From positions 1,226-59,136 of IMG/VR virus record IMGVR_UViG_3300030430_005296: 57,911 nucleotides of DNA, one strand, 5' to 3'. This DNA is from a virus. Positions 10,601 through 21,400 of this stretch are shown in pieces. The notes beneath the pieces were generated by a model. That model was not told where the DNA came from. It was given only the letters and a program-made list of their open reading frames with translations, and searched no databases. Each line of letters begins with the position of its first letter. The stretch's first letter is position 1. The position numbers were made by a program, and so were the translations under genes.

Positions 10601-11254
10601 TTGTTGTGTTAATTCTGAAACCTGTCCCATGTAACTAAATGCATTTCCAATTTCAAAATACCCAGAAATATCATGAATAGCACTTGATGAAAAAATTATT
10701 TCATGATTAATTGTGTTCAGCAGTGGTTGTCCATCAACACTCAAATAAAAAGCAAAAGCAAGAAAACCTGGATTTTTGTTTGAATAGTTTAGATTTTCAC
10801 CATAAGAAGTTGTTACATCAATCGGTATACTTAAAACTCTTCTTTTCGCATCATCTGAAACAATAGACACATAATTACCAATATTTGTTTTTGAAAAAGA
10901 TATTTTTTTTGCAATAATTTTATCTTTTTTTTCTTTTAATATTTCCTGCTTTTTGCTCGTCGATGTCGTTAAAAAATTTGCAAATCTACTGCGATCATCA
11001 AAAATTAGAACATTTAAATGTAGCTGATCTAAAGATGTAATAAGTTGTCTTGCAAATGAACCATTATAGTTAGAACTAATCAGCATTTTAATGCACATTT
11101 CCATCGTTATTCTTATTTCATAGTCTGGTTCGCTTTCTAACTTTTTGTAATAACGGTCTAACTGTGAAAAATTATTAACCTCTGAAGACTTTTTGTCTTC
11201 TAAAATAATTGTTTTTAGAAAAGGTTTTAATTTTTTTTCTAATCCCCTTATCAT
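7652..11254 (-). CDS. Very large virion structural protein with a His-rich HTHP...PHP cluster
   Basis: A 1200-residue protein when started at the ATG at 11254, which overlaps the stop of the preceding gene (TAATG) and has GGAG upstream. A longer TTG start at 11260 is less likely. Around residues 258-292 it has TGPVHTHP, then about 15 residues later AGAAHNSMIPHP. I recall similar TG..H.H...G...PH patterns in other marine phage structural proteins. The histidines could bind a metal, as HxH motifs do in tail spikes, but no protease family is recognised. Long charged helical segments (residues about 90-115 and 300-420) precede a beta-rich C-terminal half. It sits between two structural genes, so a tail or baseplate component is likely. 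Confidence 0.6.
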   Translation of the reverse strand: MIRGLEKKLKPFLKTIILEDKKSSEVNNFSQLDRYYKKLESEPDYEIRITMEMCIKMLISSNYNGSFARQLITSLDQLHLNVLIFDDRSRFANFLTTSTSKKQEILKEKKDKIIAKKISFSKTNIGNYVSIVSDDAKRRVLSIPIDVTTSYGENLNYSNKNPGFLAFAFYLSVDGQPLLNTINHEIIFSSSAIHDISGYFEIGNAFSYMGQVSELTQQASPINTRLLNRVTGETLIPGAETDRNQQVNYLFGSPGDIWTGPVHTHPITDATDPDFGGVRVMAGAAHNSMIPHPFLNYVTSKGNKVVDFRSISSFEDVFSYKSKGFQELIDLIQDATYTQQKRQNFIGDLVRKKSIVSEEKISIRQVTRRSINKLENYKDNIVIFFAIDKKKLLRETTKLPQLLEKLVEVKESFYKNLINEIEIFHFEITRINKNTGQSKSLIVGNNDNYFNDYDDINQLKQNNSKNFVLENITNKVLLQSNDERGINLYQFTDGEIDAKHDNNKYCYEIKIKFRDPLIKYLTQQLLNLREIIQDVDELIEKTNSVMIDTEVGRQVRVYDEFQKQLNPTFVSQCLLPPARPILPLEFSFNPVSELPISAENALLDSSSLQSLNFYFFALNLMSCSSSYLTNDRFANTIDNINYLNNLMASLLKLSTTSPQKLQKARDILDSLRNKTQKLLSIFSVVNVTKKSLNFTDADYLKSSEVRTKNTANVIEFKYSFKKAIDLSKVKDYFDWIEEAPHVGTDGGIKKITPAAYKSLVQNKNIVDNLTAAGLENFKFENNFSYSFLPYSSPSVLNLQKNNTVDIQSDFLQAIRKKIIGGTASSLNSVLIPEILCNFGIRFINFKDKDKMLFAYVEDSSAYNATFIPINNAFEDNFGSTFVSKEPELNDNCSSALQVSPSGFGATENLNYAWQGGTYKNYPFTTAMSLISLINTKALSRKRFDFVNKTYSDLLSQGIISNSTNTFSNKELPFALNLFSSDQMLTAEVSKSYLDNIITILFNSNDMLRFENYYYYTYLLNLFAKVYYLKDFHTREDAAFGNNFRKFKATTKQNNMFVKHMQWEPLDLSVIENVQPGRQILCKLMLFDGHKASSILDQKVIRLFDDFYNYNKMFFIGRQENESTFISSDDSPQAAALEVQSRSSGTNTRKILNDKISLMSDKIIAAHDEKSMKSTAAEDKAIKDVNQLTDSSVFTYNKLST

Positions 11255-12432
11255 TAACAAATTTCTCCAACATCTACTTCTGGTAGATTAGAATATGGAT
11301 CGATGGAAGTTCTTTGTTCCTCTGCCCTGTCTTCACAATCAAACACATTGCTGACATACAAGCTTTGTTTTTTAACTTTTTCATCTTTGCCAATTAAATA
11401 ACAACCCAATTGAGAATTAATCTCGTTATCGACTTCTATGTTAAAAATTGATTCTACTGACTTTCCAGATAAATAATCTAAATTGGATAATTCAATGTCT
11501 TGCGGACTCACTGTTTCGTCTCTGAAAAATAACTTTTCTAGCTCTTCTTCGCCATCCCCAGTTTCATCAATCGTAGTCACCTCAAAAATCTCAATCATAA
11601 AGTTTTCTCTTGAAAAATCAACGTTTGCTTCCTCAAGAGACAAAAACAAAAAGTCTTTTTCTATAAAAAATGTTCCGTCTTTTTTTGCTTGTTTGGCGTC
11701 AAAAAAAGAATCATATTCACCAGAAACTCCTACACTTTGGAAAAACACTCCATCTTGTCCAAATTCTTGCGTTTCGCCACCAAACTCTAAAATATTTGAA
11801 TAATTTTCCATTCCTTCTTGAACGTTTTTAGGCTTTGAAAGTACTTCATACGGATCGTAACCAGTTGACATGCGATACGCGACATCAGTTAATGTACAAT
11901 TTAGTTGAGGCACTGGTGCAAACACGTTATTTTTTTTATAGTTTGGAGCTGATCCGGAAATTTCTCCATTATAAACTAATGCGTTCCATGCTGGATTGAA
12001 ATTATTTTGAAATGATTTTGTTCCTAAAAGATTGGTTAAAAGTTTTTCAGACTCAGCAAAACCAGCTTTCATATTTATTTTTTGAAGTTTTTCAAAAAAA
12101 TCAGCTTGATTAGTTGCCTCTACAAAATCCTTCAACGTATCATCTACTTCATGAGAAGTAAATGAGTTGAATACTGCTTTTTCCGCGCCAACTTTTCTAG
12201 CTTGTGTCTTAAGTCTTGGAGTTTCTTCTTGGATTCTAGTTTCTATATGTGATTGTTGCGAATCAGGAAATCGTGTGTGATTTGAACCTGTAACCCAGCG
12301 ATTGTCGTAGATGACGCCATCATCGGAAAAAGAATAAAAAACTGGTTTAAATAAGCCTCTAGATAATAATTGTTTACCGTAACTTGTTAATTGTAGGTCA
12401 ATAACATCTTGCTTTTTATTAAAAAATTCCAT
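11254..12432 (-). CDS. Virion structural protein sharing an N-terminal motif with the 3146-4123 gene
   Basis: A 392-residue, acidic protein. The N-terminus (LTSYGKQLLSRGLF...YSFSDDGVIYD) resembles the LT..G...L..G...F.DD.I.Y motif of the 325-residue protein at 3146-4123. This suggests a shared docking or assembly domain. The C-terminal half is rich in Glu and Asp and has no enzymatic signature. Its stop overlaps the ATG of the following large gene by one base. It begins only 6 bases after the 3178-residue gene, so both belong to one transcription unit. The role in the virion is inferred from context. Confidence 0.6.
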   Translation of the reverse strand: MEFFNKKQDVIDLQLTSYGKQLLSRGLFKPVFYSFSDDGVIYDNRWVTGSNHTRFPDSQQSHIETRIQEETPRLKTQARKVGAEKAVFNSFTSHEVDDTLKDFVEATNQADFFEKLQKINMKAGFAESEKLLTNLLGTKSFQNNFNPAWNALVYNGEISGSAPNYKKNNVFAPVPQLNCTLTDVAYRMSTGYDPYEVLSKPKNVQEGMENYSNILEFGGETQEFGQDGVFFQSVGVSGEYDSFFDAKQAKKDGTFFIEKDFLFLSLEEANVDFSRENFMIEIFEVTTIDETGDGEEELEKLFFRDETVSPQDIELSNLDYLSGKSVESIFNIEVDNEINSQLGCYLIGKDEKVKKQSLYVSNVFDCEDRAEEQRTSIDPYSNLPEVDVGEIC

Positions 12433-12438
12433 AGAATC

Positions 12439-15400
12439 TTACTCGTCCTTTTCTTTACTATAAATAGGATTAAATGTAGTTATTGAGTTTATTTTTGCTA
12501 ATTCTATTAAAGAGAAAAAATCATGTGGCCAGTTATAGGAATATAAAAAGTCATCTGTTTTACCCTTCAAGTCTTTTCTAATATATTCATGATGATTGTG
12601 CACAATTTTACCAACAATTGAATTATAATTAGCGGCACCTCTTTTTTTAACTTTAAATACAGCCCAGCGTGTAACTTCTGGGTCAAAAAGAGTTTCCTTG
12701 AAATATATACTTCTGCTATTAAACATTTCGTTTGTTGTTGGCATTAAGTGAATATTCGACTCACTATTAACCCTCAAAGCTTTTCTTGAGAAGGTTGGTT
12801 CAACATTTTGCCAAATATTTTGAAGATCTTTCGAACTTAAGTTAATAGAATATTCAATCATAAACATTACGAATGGATCAATGTTATCATTATGTAAAAA
12901 ATCTAAATGTGGAGGAATAACATACTTTCTCATTAATAACATTAAATTATATAACTCTTTACTTGTCGACAGAAGAGGATTCGGGTCGTTATTTGTGGGG
13001 CTTAAATCTTGTTGAATCTGATCAAAAGTTCTAATATTGAAAGAACTTAAGGCATCAAAGCGACTTGAATTATCCCTGTAGAGGTTATCTTTTATTAGAT
13101 CTGCTTGAGATTTATTAATTGGATATAATTCAGTTTCCTCTAGCGTCTTGTTGTATTTAAATGGTATAGCTATGATGGCTTCAGCAAATTCTTTTTTTGT
13201 AAGCTTCGAAAAAGTAGCTGCAACTTTAGCTGGTGAATTGTTGTTCCCTGAAGAGATTTTTCCTATTTTACTAGTTTGATTTGGGCTAATATTCAATAAT
13301 TGCAACATGTCTAAATTACCAGCGTTTGTCCCTGGTTCTAATCTCATAAAGATGCCGTCGCCAGATGATGGTATTTCTCCGTATTGGTGCCACATGCCTT
13401 TTGCAACATTACCAGAAACATAACTTTTAGTTGGGTCGACATTAGTAAAATCTAAAACTGGGCACTCCCAACGTGGTTTGAAAGCAACTATTTGTCTCGT
13501 TTCAACATCTGACGATCTTAAATCTGGGTTAATTTTTGCCTCTCTTTCATATATGACTTGATGAGGGTTTTCATCTCCTAAAAATAAAGAAGCTGAAACT
13601 TGCATTCTATGTTTAAAGTTTGGTTCCAAACTAGCGGTTTCGAAGGCGCTCGCTGCGGCGGCGATAAATGTGCTTTTTTCTGAGCTAGATACAGGATATA
13701 GTAAAGTTGTAAGCCTATCGTATCGATAAGAAGCAGAGGCGAATATCTCTTCTCTCGTTATTGCACCTCCAGCATAATTAACAGGATTTATGTCCAAAGA
13801 CACCCTCACGGTTGAAAAACCATTATAATATGGAGGAGTAAATGGATCAAAGGAACTACCAGATACCCCCAAGCCTTTGAATCCGGTACCCGAAGTTACG
13901 GCGTTATCTTCACGCATACCAAATTGCCCTGCTGTTACTGGTGGACCAAAAGACGAGCCGTAAAGAAATGGATCAATATTAAATCCGGTAATACCTCGAT
14001 CATACATTGTTATTGAGGGATTATTGACTTGTAAACTACTAGTGAGTTTTACGATGCCGGCAGGATTAGAACTGCTCAGTGGAGCAGTCTGCATACTAAA
14101 TTGTGCAATGCCAAAATCAGAATAATTTACAATATTTTTAGAATTAACTAAATGTAAATCAAAAGAATAGGTACCGCTTCTTGGGATAACAACTGCGTGA
14201 TCTTGCACTGTTTCACCAGCTTGAACAATCATAGATTGTTCTGAAGATTGTTTTCCTATAAATAAATTCATTGTTTCTGCTAAAAAATTACTCATAGCAA
14301 AAGTGTGTTTCGGATTAGATGTGAAATTATAAGAAGCTGTCGATTGTAGTGCTAAATCGGGATCAACCTCGGCGTCTATTATTTTATTCACTTGAGGTTC
14401 TATCAATTCATTGAAGCTTAGTCTTTTATTGAAACTTCCCGCTATTGAATGACCCCATACAATATCATTCGTAGATTCAAAAGCACTATCGAATATTGGA
14501 TAATCAACTGCAATACCTGATTTGATTGAATTAAACAAAATACCAGGAGCAAAGAAAGGCTGAACTAGTGTTCTGAAGTTAGCTTCGCTGCCTTCCAAAG
14601 TAGTAGTAGAAGCAATAGATTCAGAAAAAAGTGTTCCCAGTTGTGTTGCTCTTTCAGCTGGATAAAAACCATTATAAGGTAAGAACTTTAAAATGGCTTC
14701 ACAAGATAACTTATGGATTGTTCCTTCAACTGTGCCAGCAGTAGCCATCAATGCAGATGGATCATTTTTAATTGTCTTATCTTCATAATCTTCTTCAACT
14801 AATTTAAAATAATCATAAAAATCACTAAATGCATAACGGTTTAAAAATTCTTCTGTCGTATTAAAAGCAGCCCCACCAGTTAAAGATAAAAGACCGGTTT
14901 CTATTTTAAGATTGCTGCTGCCATTTTCATTTAGAAAAGCAGTAAAAAACCCATTCGGGTTGTAGTTGTTATAATTTATCTGTCTGTTGGCATTGACATA
15001 TTCATTCATCTTTTCACTAATTCTAAACTCTGGAAGAATCGTGCCGTCTTTTAGATTTCTAAACCCTTCTTCGGCATATTCGTCATAAGTGTCATAAAAA
15101 GGTCTATAATTATCACTCGATGAAGCTTGCCATTGTGTGTCTCCAACGGAAGCACTAAATCTGGCTGGTGTTGGTGAAACGCTTAAGCCAGAGAAACTTG
15201 GCATTATAGTTACATCGATGTTTTCTCTAGCATCTGAAAAAGCACTACTACCTGCACGAGATTGAACTTCTGTTCTTTTCTGGTGTATTAATTTAATTCT
15301 TCTATTATAATTTACACCTGGAGCAATGTTACTAGCTGTCCCATAATGGAACAGAGAGTAGCAATTTTGTAGTTCACCTACACCATCTTTTTGAGTCATG

Positions 15401-18400
15401 CCGCCACTATAAGGAATGTTGTTGGTGTTTTCTGTGAAACCAATATGAGCGTCCAACTTCCAAATGCTGGATGTTTCAATTGTCTCGCCCATTGAATTCA
15501 CTAATGAATTGGTGTTTCTATTATCTCTATTCTCTCTCCAAAAATCGTTTCTAAAGTTTAATCTTTTCCTAGTGCCGGAAAGATAAGTATAGAGTGCTTT
15601 TGGATAGATTGTTTCAGCATATGTAACTTCAGTCGCAGGTCTTAAATTTTTAGAATCCAAATAGTTTTTCATTGCACAATAAGGATCATAAGTCAATAGT
15701 TTCATCGTGTGGCGAGTGTAATCTGTTGGTAGTGCATTATCTAAATGTTTAAAAGAGTATTCAGGACTAAGTTCTGATTCGGCAGTGTGATCAGTGAAGT
15801 GGTTTCTTAAATTACCCAGCCCAACTAAAACATTAACCAAACTACCAGATTGATCTTTAAACGTAAATTTTAAAGGTTTATATTTTGATGTAATCGGTGG
15901 TTCTGTAAAATTAGTAATAGTAGGATCAGAAGTTGCACTGTTAAGTTTTAAATAGCCAATTTGATTATGCTCTTTCTGGTGTCTTACAATTGGGTGATAA
16001 TCTTTTTTATAAAGCTTCCAATTTGAGCCACCAGCTGGACCGCCGCGATGCGATAGAATTCCGTTTAGCTTAGATGGAATATTCAAAACAGGCAGTGCTT
16101 GTGGGGTGCTGAGATCCGCTGGATGTCTTAATCCTCCCTGATATGCATAATCCAGATTTGAGTTATAGAAAAATGTCTCGCCTAATGTGTTAGTATTAGA
16201 AGATATTTTGTCAACCGTAGTAGAATTAAGACCCACAAAATCAGTAGGCACCTCAATTCCGTTGGAGCCTATTGCTTGCCCACCTACGTAACCAAATATA
16301 GCCAAACCCTCATAGGCAAGACCGACTTCACTAGCACTAGCAAATACTAGATCAGAAGAAGCAAAATCTCCCTTATCTAACCCTTTGCTCTCATAATCAA
16401 ATAAGGCGGAACCAGTATATCCAGAAACTAAACTAGCTGTAATCCAAGCATATTGAGCATCAGTTTGTGGAATCGCATGTTGAACATGCCAGTTATCATA
16501 TTTAACTACAGTTTTATAAGAATTGTCTGCATAGCTTGTCGACCCACTAAAAGTAACAGATGGGCGTCCATTTCTATTGACTTTGTGAAAAGAGCCTGTT
16601 CCGCTATAATTTTCTAATAACACTGACGAAGAACCACCAGGATAGGTCCTGCCAGCTAATTCATAAGAGGAAACTGTAAACTGGTCGCTGAAATATCCAA
16701 ATTGATTTGTGTGATCTGAATATAACTCTTGTAATGGGTTTCTAACACTTAAATTTCTAAAAGGAAGCGCGTTATACACACTGTACTCGGCAGCCGCTAC
16801 ATCTAACATTCCCTCTGCCATTGTTGCGGGATCACCGGGGGCGGAGAAGCGATTTACAATGACATGCTTATTTGAACCGGTTAAGTCTCTTCTCGGAATA
16901 GGAAAGTCAATCACACCTGATACAAAAGTTGACCCAGCGCTTGTAGAAGCGATATCACCTTCGGATTTAATCAAGTATCGATTATTCAATGAACGTTCGT
17001 TTGTCATAACAATCTCATAATCTTGAGAATAGTTACCAATTTTTGTTACCCCAAACGCATCTGTAAATTGATCATTTGTGTCAGCGGAGCTAGTCAACTG
17101 TTTAATGTTTTTAATGTTAACTGGGCGTTTTGCATACTCCTCACGAAAGTATACAGACTTTGGAATGTGAGGTGAAACATTAAGCAAATCTAATGAATCG
17201 GCAGAGGCGCTTATGACCCACCCTTCTAGTCTTTCATTTGAAGAGTCTGGTGGATTGTTGTCTGGTGTAAAATTGGACATTACATGACGATATGCTCGAC
17301 CACCCACATATTTTTCTGTAAATGGACCCTGCATTGGCACTTCGTTATAAGGTCCGTAAGAGTCGTGATGTATATTTTCTATTGCCATTCTTGAATTAAA
17401 TAATCTAGCTTTCGTCATAGCCGGGTTATTTTCTAAAGATGAACTGTATAGGCTGAAAGGAAATACCATGTCTCCTTTAAAAACATCACTAGGTTTATCT
17501 GCACCATCAATAAAAATAGCTGTAGAGAATTTAAATTTTCTTTTGCCTCTGTTTAAATTTAAGTTATCATCAATATCTTTAAACCCTTCAAGATTTGAAT
17601 CTGGTGGTTCGATTGATATTAAAGCGCCCTCTCCTGGAGTGGATTGTGTTGGGCGTTTTCGGATTGAATCCCAAAATCCAACTTTTTTATTTTCATAAGA
17701 AACTGCGCCGCCGTGCACATCTTGCTTATTGATACCTCTGACAGAGTATACTCTTCCATACCTTCTATTAACAAATACATTTCCATCTGCTTCATAATTT
17801 TGAGAAGTTGAAATATTTCTTAATAGTGGAGGTTTTGTATTCGTGTTGTTGTTAATAACATCTAATAATGTTTGCCTGTTTGCATCAACTGCTGTATCAC
17901 CAGAAGAAATAACTGGATTAGCCCTCTCTGATCTTTGATTCCAGTAAGCAGCATTTGTTTTTTGTTTATCATTTATTGGAGCTTGCATGTGCTTATATGA
18001 ATTTGGATTTGATACTGGTGCATCGAGATCTGCGTACTGGATGTTATCGCTAAACCCTGGTGCTGGTGGAGCTACCATCATTGCATTGAAAGCAATAGGA
18101 GTATTACTTTCTGGTTCAATCGTGATTTGTTTAATTATTGGAAGCTTATGTCTAAATTTATTTCTATCTCCAAGAACAAAATTTTCAATAATAGTTGAGA
18201 TTCCGTCTTCGTGAGCTAGCATAGAAGCGGGGATTAGCTTTACTAAATATCGAGAAACTGCATAATCAATAAATTTAAAGTACTCTACATATTTATCAAA
18301 GTCATAATCGTTTCCAACCTTTTCAAAGAAAAGATCTGCCGCTCTTTTTAGTTCTTTGTATTCTCCACGATACATATTTACGGGTGCGCCTATCATATTG

Positions 18401-21400
18401 TTAAACCAAACAACAGATCCAAACATGTTTAACATTTCTTCTGAAATGTCTTGAAAAAGATTCTTTTCTATTGAAAGGTGATAGGTTGTAGGTCTAGTGT
18501 TTCTATCAAAAAATTCATCATCTTGTGACAATATTCTAGTCAAGTTAGAATCTAACATGACCTCTGGTACTTGTGATTGATAAGTTGTTCTTTCTATTGA
18601 ATCAACTACAGTTTTTGATGAGGGAATAAAGAAGCTACCACTAGCAGTATGTCTTCTGGACACCAAACCACTAAACCAACCATAACGATTATCGTTTGCC
18701 GAGCCGGAAGATTCGTCTTCGACATTAAATTGACCACTTGCATTTGAGGCAGTTACGGTAGAAAAGTTCCACAATAAGGCTAAAGTTTGTGATTCTGGGA
18801 CGAAAGTTGTATTAATACTATCTTGGTAAAGGAAGCTGTTTTGTGTTGGATTTTCAGCACCAAAACTTCCTAATTTTAAGTTGTGCTTATCAATTGTTCC
18901 GGTAGGGATACTAGCAAACCAAGCCTTACAAGAATTTATCTTTGAATCGGCAAACTGTAAAACACTGGCAGTGAAATCTGTTCTATGGGCGCCAACAAAA
19001 ACTCTTTTTCTTCTAGACATGAATTTTCTACCTGCATCGTTGGTAATAGTACCAGTCAATAAAAATTCATTTGCTTTATAGTCGGCTATGTGATTTACAC
19101 CATAGAAACGAACCATGTAATCTGAATCGCTAGTGCCATCAACTAGGTTAATTGTTTCTATTTTTGTTGGTTCTACTGTAACTGAAATAGTCCAAAGTTG
19201 ATCATTGTAAGCGTTATTGAAAAAAGGAGAAGTAAGAGTTGGTAAGGCAGCAAGAAAGGAATCAGCGGTTCCAGTTAGTTTAAACTGTGCATTAGAGGAA
19301 AATTTGTCTTCTTTTATTGTTAAAACTTGAAAGTTTGCAAAATCGTCGGCTGCCCACTCTAAATCATTCTCTGTCTCTCTTGCAGTATGCATACCAAATA
19401 AACTAGAGGTTTGATGAATAGGATAAAAATTTGCAATCTGATTTTCATATCGATCTAAAACTGTTGAATATTCACCTTGAGGAACACGATTTGGAAGAAG
19501 CACGTTCGATTCCAATGTGAATGATAATCCTGCTCCCTCAAATGTTCCATCTGTAAACTGTGTACCAGAAATAAAAGAAGTAGCATTATCGTCTATTTTA
19601 TATTGAAAAACGTTTGCTTTATCGTTTGAAATTCCATTGGCTTTTTTTTCATTAAAATTAATATAATTCTTCGCTGTTGAAATTAATTTTAAATTATCTT
19701 CAAGTTTGTGAACTGCTTCATTTGCATATAAATTTATCTTTAAAACATTATCTCCGATACCAAAACAACGCAAAAGATTTCTTATTGATTTTTCGGTTCC
19801 TTTTGATTTATAAATGTAGCTTAAGTTGTTATATATGTTTTGATAAATAATATTTTTTACTTCTTGTAGACTTTTTTCAAACTTAATTGTATCGTCTCTA
19901 TCTTCAAATCTCTCTAGAAGATTCGAGTCAATAAAAATATCTGGGGTTGTTAATCCAAGAGATTCTAAACCTTTTTTGTTAAAAGAAGGAGGAGAAGTGT
20001 CACCCTTATAATATTTTGAGTGTGACAGCTGCGGTAACTTCTTCAATAAATTGGCTGCTTCGTCAAAGTAAGCAGCAATTATTTGCAGTAAATTTAAAAG
20101 ATCGTTTGATTTTAGATCATCTTGATTTGTTTCATTATCTTCAAGCATCCAAGCAGGAATGAAAGTCTTAAGGCAGTTAACATTACCATCGTCATGAATA
20201 CTACCCGACAATTTCATATTTGTCCTAAAGGTGGACACATCAGGGTGAAAGTCATATATTATAGGATCTTTAAACTCTATAGTGCTTGCGGAAGATTCTA
20301 ATATAGCCGATCCTGTTTCGCGAGAGTATAATGAACTGTAACCTGTCCAAGAGCCATTACTCACACGACCGGAATAGTCTAAAACTACAGAATCTACTGA
20401 AGCTGTTTGTGTTATGCCCTCGTTAAATTTAAAGTAAACACCAAGATCAGTGTTAGATAAGTCTGTGTTTGTTCCTCCGCCTACTTGATCAAACCAACGT
20501 GTTTGAATTTGCTTTGACGTTCTCCAGCGTTTCCAATATCTAAACTCATCAATTGCCCCGGAAAGCGGGGACCAACCCCTTGCGCCGCGATTATCGCTAC
20601 CATCCCAAAATTGAGATGCTTGAGATCCCAACGTCGCGACGATTGCTCCTGGAACGTATCCAATTGTTGTGGCTACAGAAGTTTCATCATTGTGTTTGCC
20701 GTCCACAAATAAATCAAAAACCGTATTACTTCCGGTAGTTTTCATTCTTACAGCATAATGATGCCAATTGCCGTCTGCTATTGAGGCAGTCGTAAGAGTG
20801 GTGGCACCAATATATGTATTAATATTATTACTTCCAGAAGCATAACTTAAAAATATTGGTTTTCCGTTTGTACCACCAGTGAATTCACTAACTTCAAATT
20901 CGGTGACGTTGTGTGAGTTAAATTTATTTCCCGCAGCACCAGGTTTAGCTTGAGTAACTGTCACCTTGCTAACGCCGTCTGACACTGCAGTAAAGCCGGC
21001 GTCGGTAGTAGCTGCGATGGAGTCAACGATTGCAGCTGCTATGTTGATTTTTCCTGCGGCGCCGCCTCCGGCGCCACCAAATCCAAGCTGTACTGTGCCA
21101 CCTGCGGTACCTCCGGGCTGTGATCCGAAAGCCACTCCTGCGTTAAACCTATATGTTGTTGCAATTCCATCAAAATTTGTTAAAACAAACGTTTCGCCGT
21201 CGAGGATGCCTCCGGCATCTATAACTTCCAACGTTGCTGTTGCTTTAACATTGGTGTTACCGAAAGTTCCAGTTGTTGCAAGAGCCACAGCCAAGCGTCC
21301 ATAGTTAGGGTCTGGTGTTCCAGAATAATTTGTTCCAGTTACATGAGTATCTAATACAAACTCAAAATATTCTTGACCATTCACATAAGCATCTTTTTTA

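Noticed and set aside
20966-21304. Plus-strand open frame of 112 codons opposite the giant structural gene
   Set aside because: It is the Pro/Ala-rich shadow of the GC-rich inserted domain on the minus strand, with no ribosome-binding site and no family character.
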